Source of the DNA: an uncultured bacterium
GTDB taxonomy: Bacteria > Bacillota > Clostridia > TANB77 > CAG-508
Assembly (NCBI GenBank): GCA_905214245.1
Contig: CAJMLO010000032.1
Coordinates: 1 to 14,062 of the forward strand
Direction of reading: 5' to 3'
DNA length: 14,062 nt
The first letter of the stretch is position 1. Each line of letters starts with the position of its first letter. Shown in pieces: positions 13,798 to 14,062 of this stretch. Below the pieces are notes generated by a model, which did not search any database, was not told the DNA's origin, and saw only the letters and a list, made by a program, of their open reading frames with translations. A program made the translations under genes and the position numbers.

Positions 13798-14062
13798 ATA
13801 TACTTTTATTACCCTTTCATATATATTTTATGCACTTTTTCAGGTTTTGGATATTAAATTATTAAATAGTTTGCTCATTATACCTCGTTTTTTCTTCTAT
13901 TTTCTCTTTTTTTCTTTTATTGACAAAACAGTAATTTTACTATCCATCTTCTAAATCATGCTTTTTTCGCCAATATTTTTATGTTATTAGATACCAAAAA
14001 ATACGTGATATAATATTTTTTATTTTATTTATATTTTTTAATTGATAAATTCATATATATAT
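13798..14062. other. Non-coding right edge, possible outward promoter at 14006-14014
   Basis: No convincing gene is present in these 265 bases. The plus strand is pyrimidine-rich from about 13887 to 13920. A 12-bp palindrome AGTAATTTTACT (13930-13941) follows a TTGACA at 13920-13925, but no matching -10 box is seen. An extended -10 sequence TGATATAAT (14006-14014) on the plus strand could drive a gene beyond the right edge, but I see no good -35 box. The rest is low-complexity A/T. Confidence 0.35.

Noticed and set aside
13840..13878. Minus-strand 12-codon ORF with GAGG 4 nt before its ATG
   Set aside because: It is too short to support; there is no promoter of its own and no conservation evidence. 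An SD-ATG pair in purine-rich DNA can be chance.
13745..13954. Plus-strand ORF of 69 codons with Phe/Leu/Ile-rich content
   Set aside because: It begins at a TTG/ATG with no SD, lies over the M23 promoter, and its hydrophobic content follows from a pyrimidine-rich stretch.
1..14062. CRISPR array, tRNA, rRNA, insertion sequence or prophage genes
   Set aside because: No evenly spaced direct repeats, no tRNA- or rRNA-like sequence, and no transposase, integrase or phage structural protein among the translated frames.

Overview
This is a strongly AT-rich window from a low-GC Bacillota genome. It is most likely an anaerobic member of the Clostridia, judging from the codon use, the perfect AGGAGG-type ribosome binding sites, AddB-type recombination, RNase III beside a radical SAM gene, and the plsX-acpP pair. 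The species cannot be named from the sequence. Every gene from about 350 to 13680 lies on the minus strand, so the window reads from right to left. The only convincing plus-strand gene is a 37-codon membrane peptide at the far left.

Right to left. (1) 13679-14062 is non-coding and holds a near-consensus promoter for the M23 gene, with a perfect palindrome over its -35 box. (2) 12662-13678 encodes a membrane-anchored M23 cell-wall peptidase. (3) 12466-12661 is non-coding, with a terminator-like hairpin, an unexplained structure with two mutually exclusive foldings, and the plsX promoter. (4) plsX and acpP (phospholipid and fatty-acid synthesis) follow, with a second promoter in front of acpP and a strong terminator after it. 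(5) rnc and a radical SAM gene form a two-gene operon. (6) A YitT-family membrane protein follows, its ribosome binding site lying in a hairpin that may also end the rnc operon. (7) A promoter at 8291-8319 starts a tight six-gene run: 8-oxoguanine glycosylase, addB, pgeF-type laccase-domain protein, S66 carboxypeptidase (MccF-like motif), family-4 uracil-DNA glycosylase, and a GltD-like flavoprotein. Three of the six are DNA-repair genes. The other three are cell-wall or purine salvage/repair and redox proteins. addA is not beside addB.

The most interesting part is 1-360. A plus-strand promoter drives a short mRNA whose leader folds over its own ribosome binding site and which encodes a hydrophobic 37-residue peptide. 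From the opposite side, a consensus promoter (TTGACA, 18 nt, TATAAT) that overlaps the stop codon of the GltD-like gene would make a small RNA antisense to the 3' end of that mRNA. Both RNAs have their own terminators. This is the layout of a type I toxin-antitoxin module. I could not tie the peptide to a named family, and toxicity and RNA expression are inferred, not shown.
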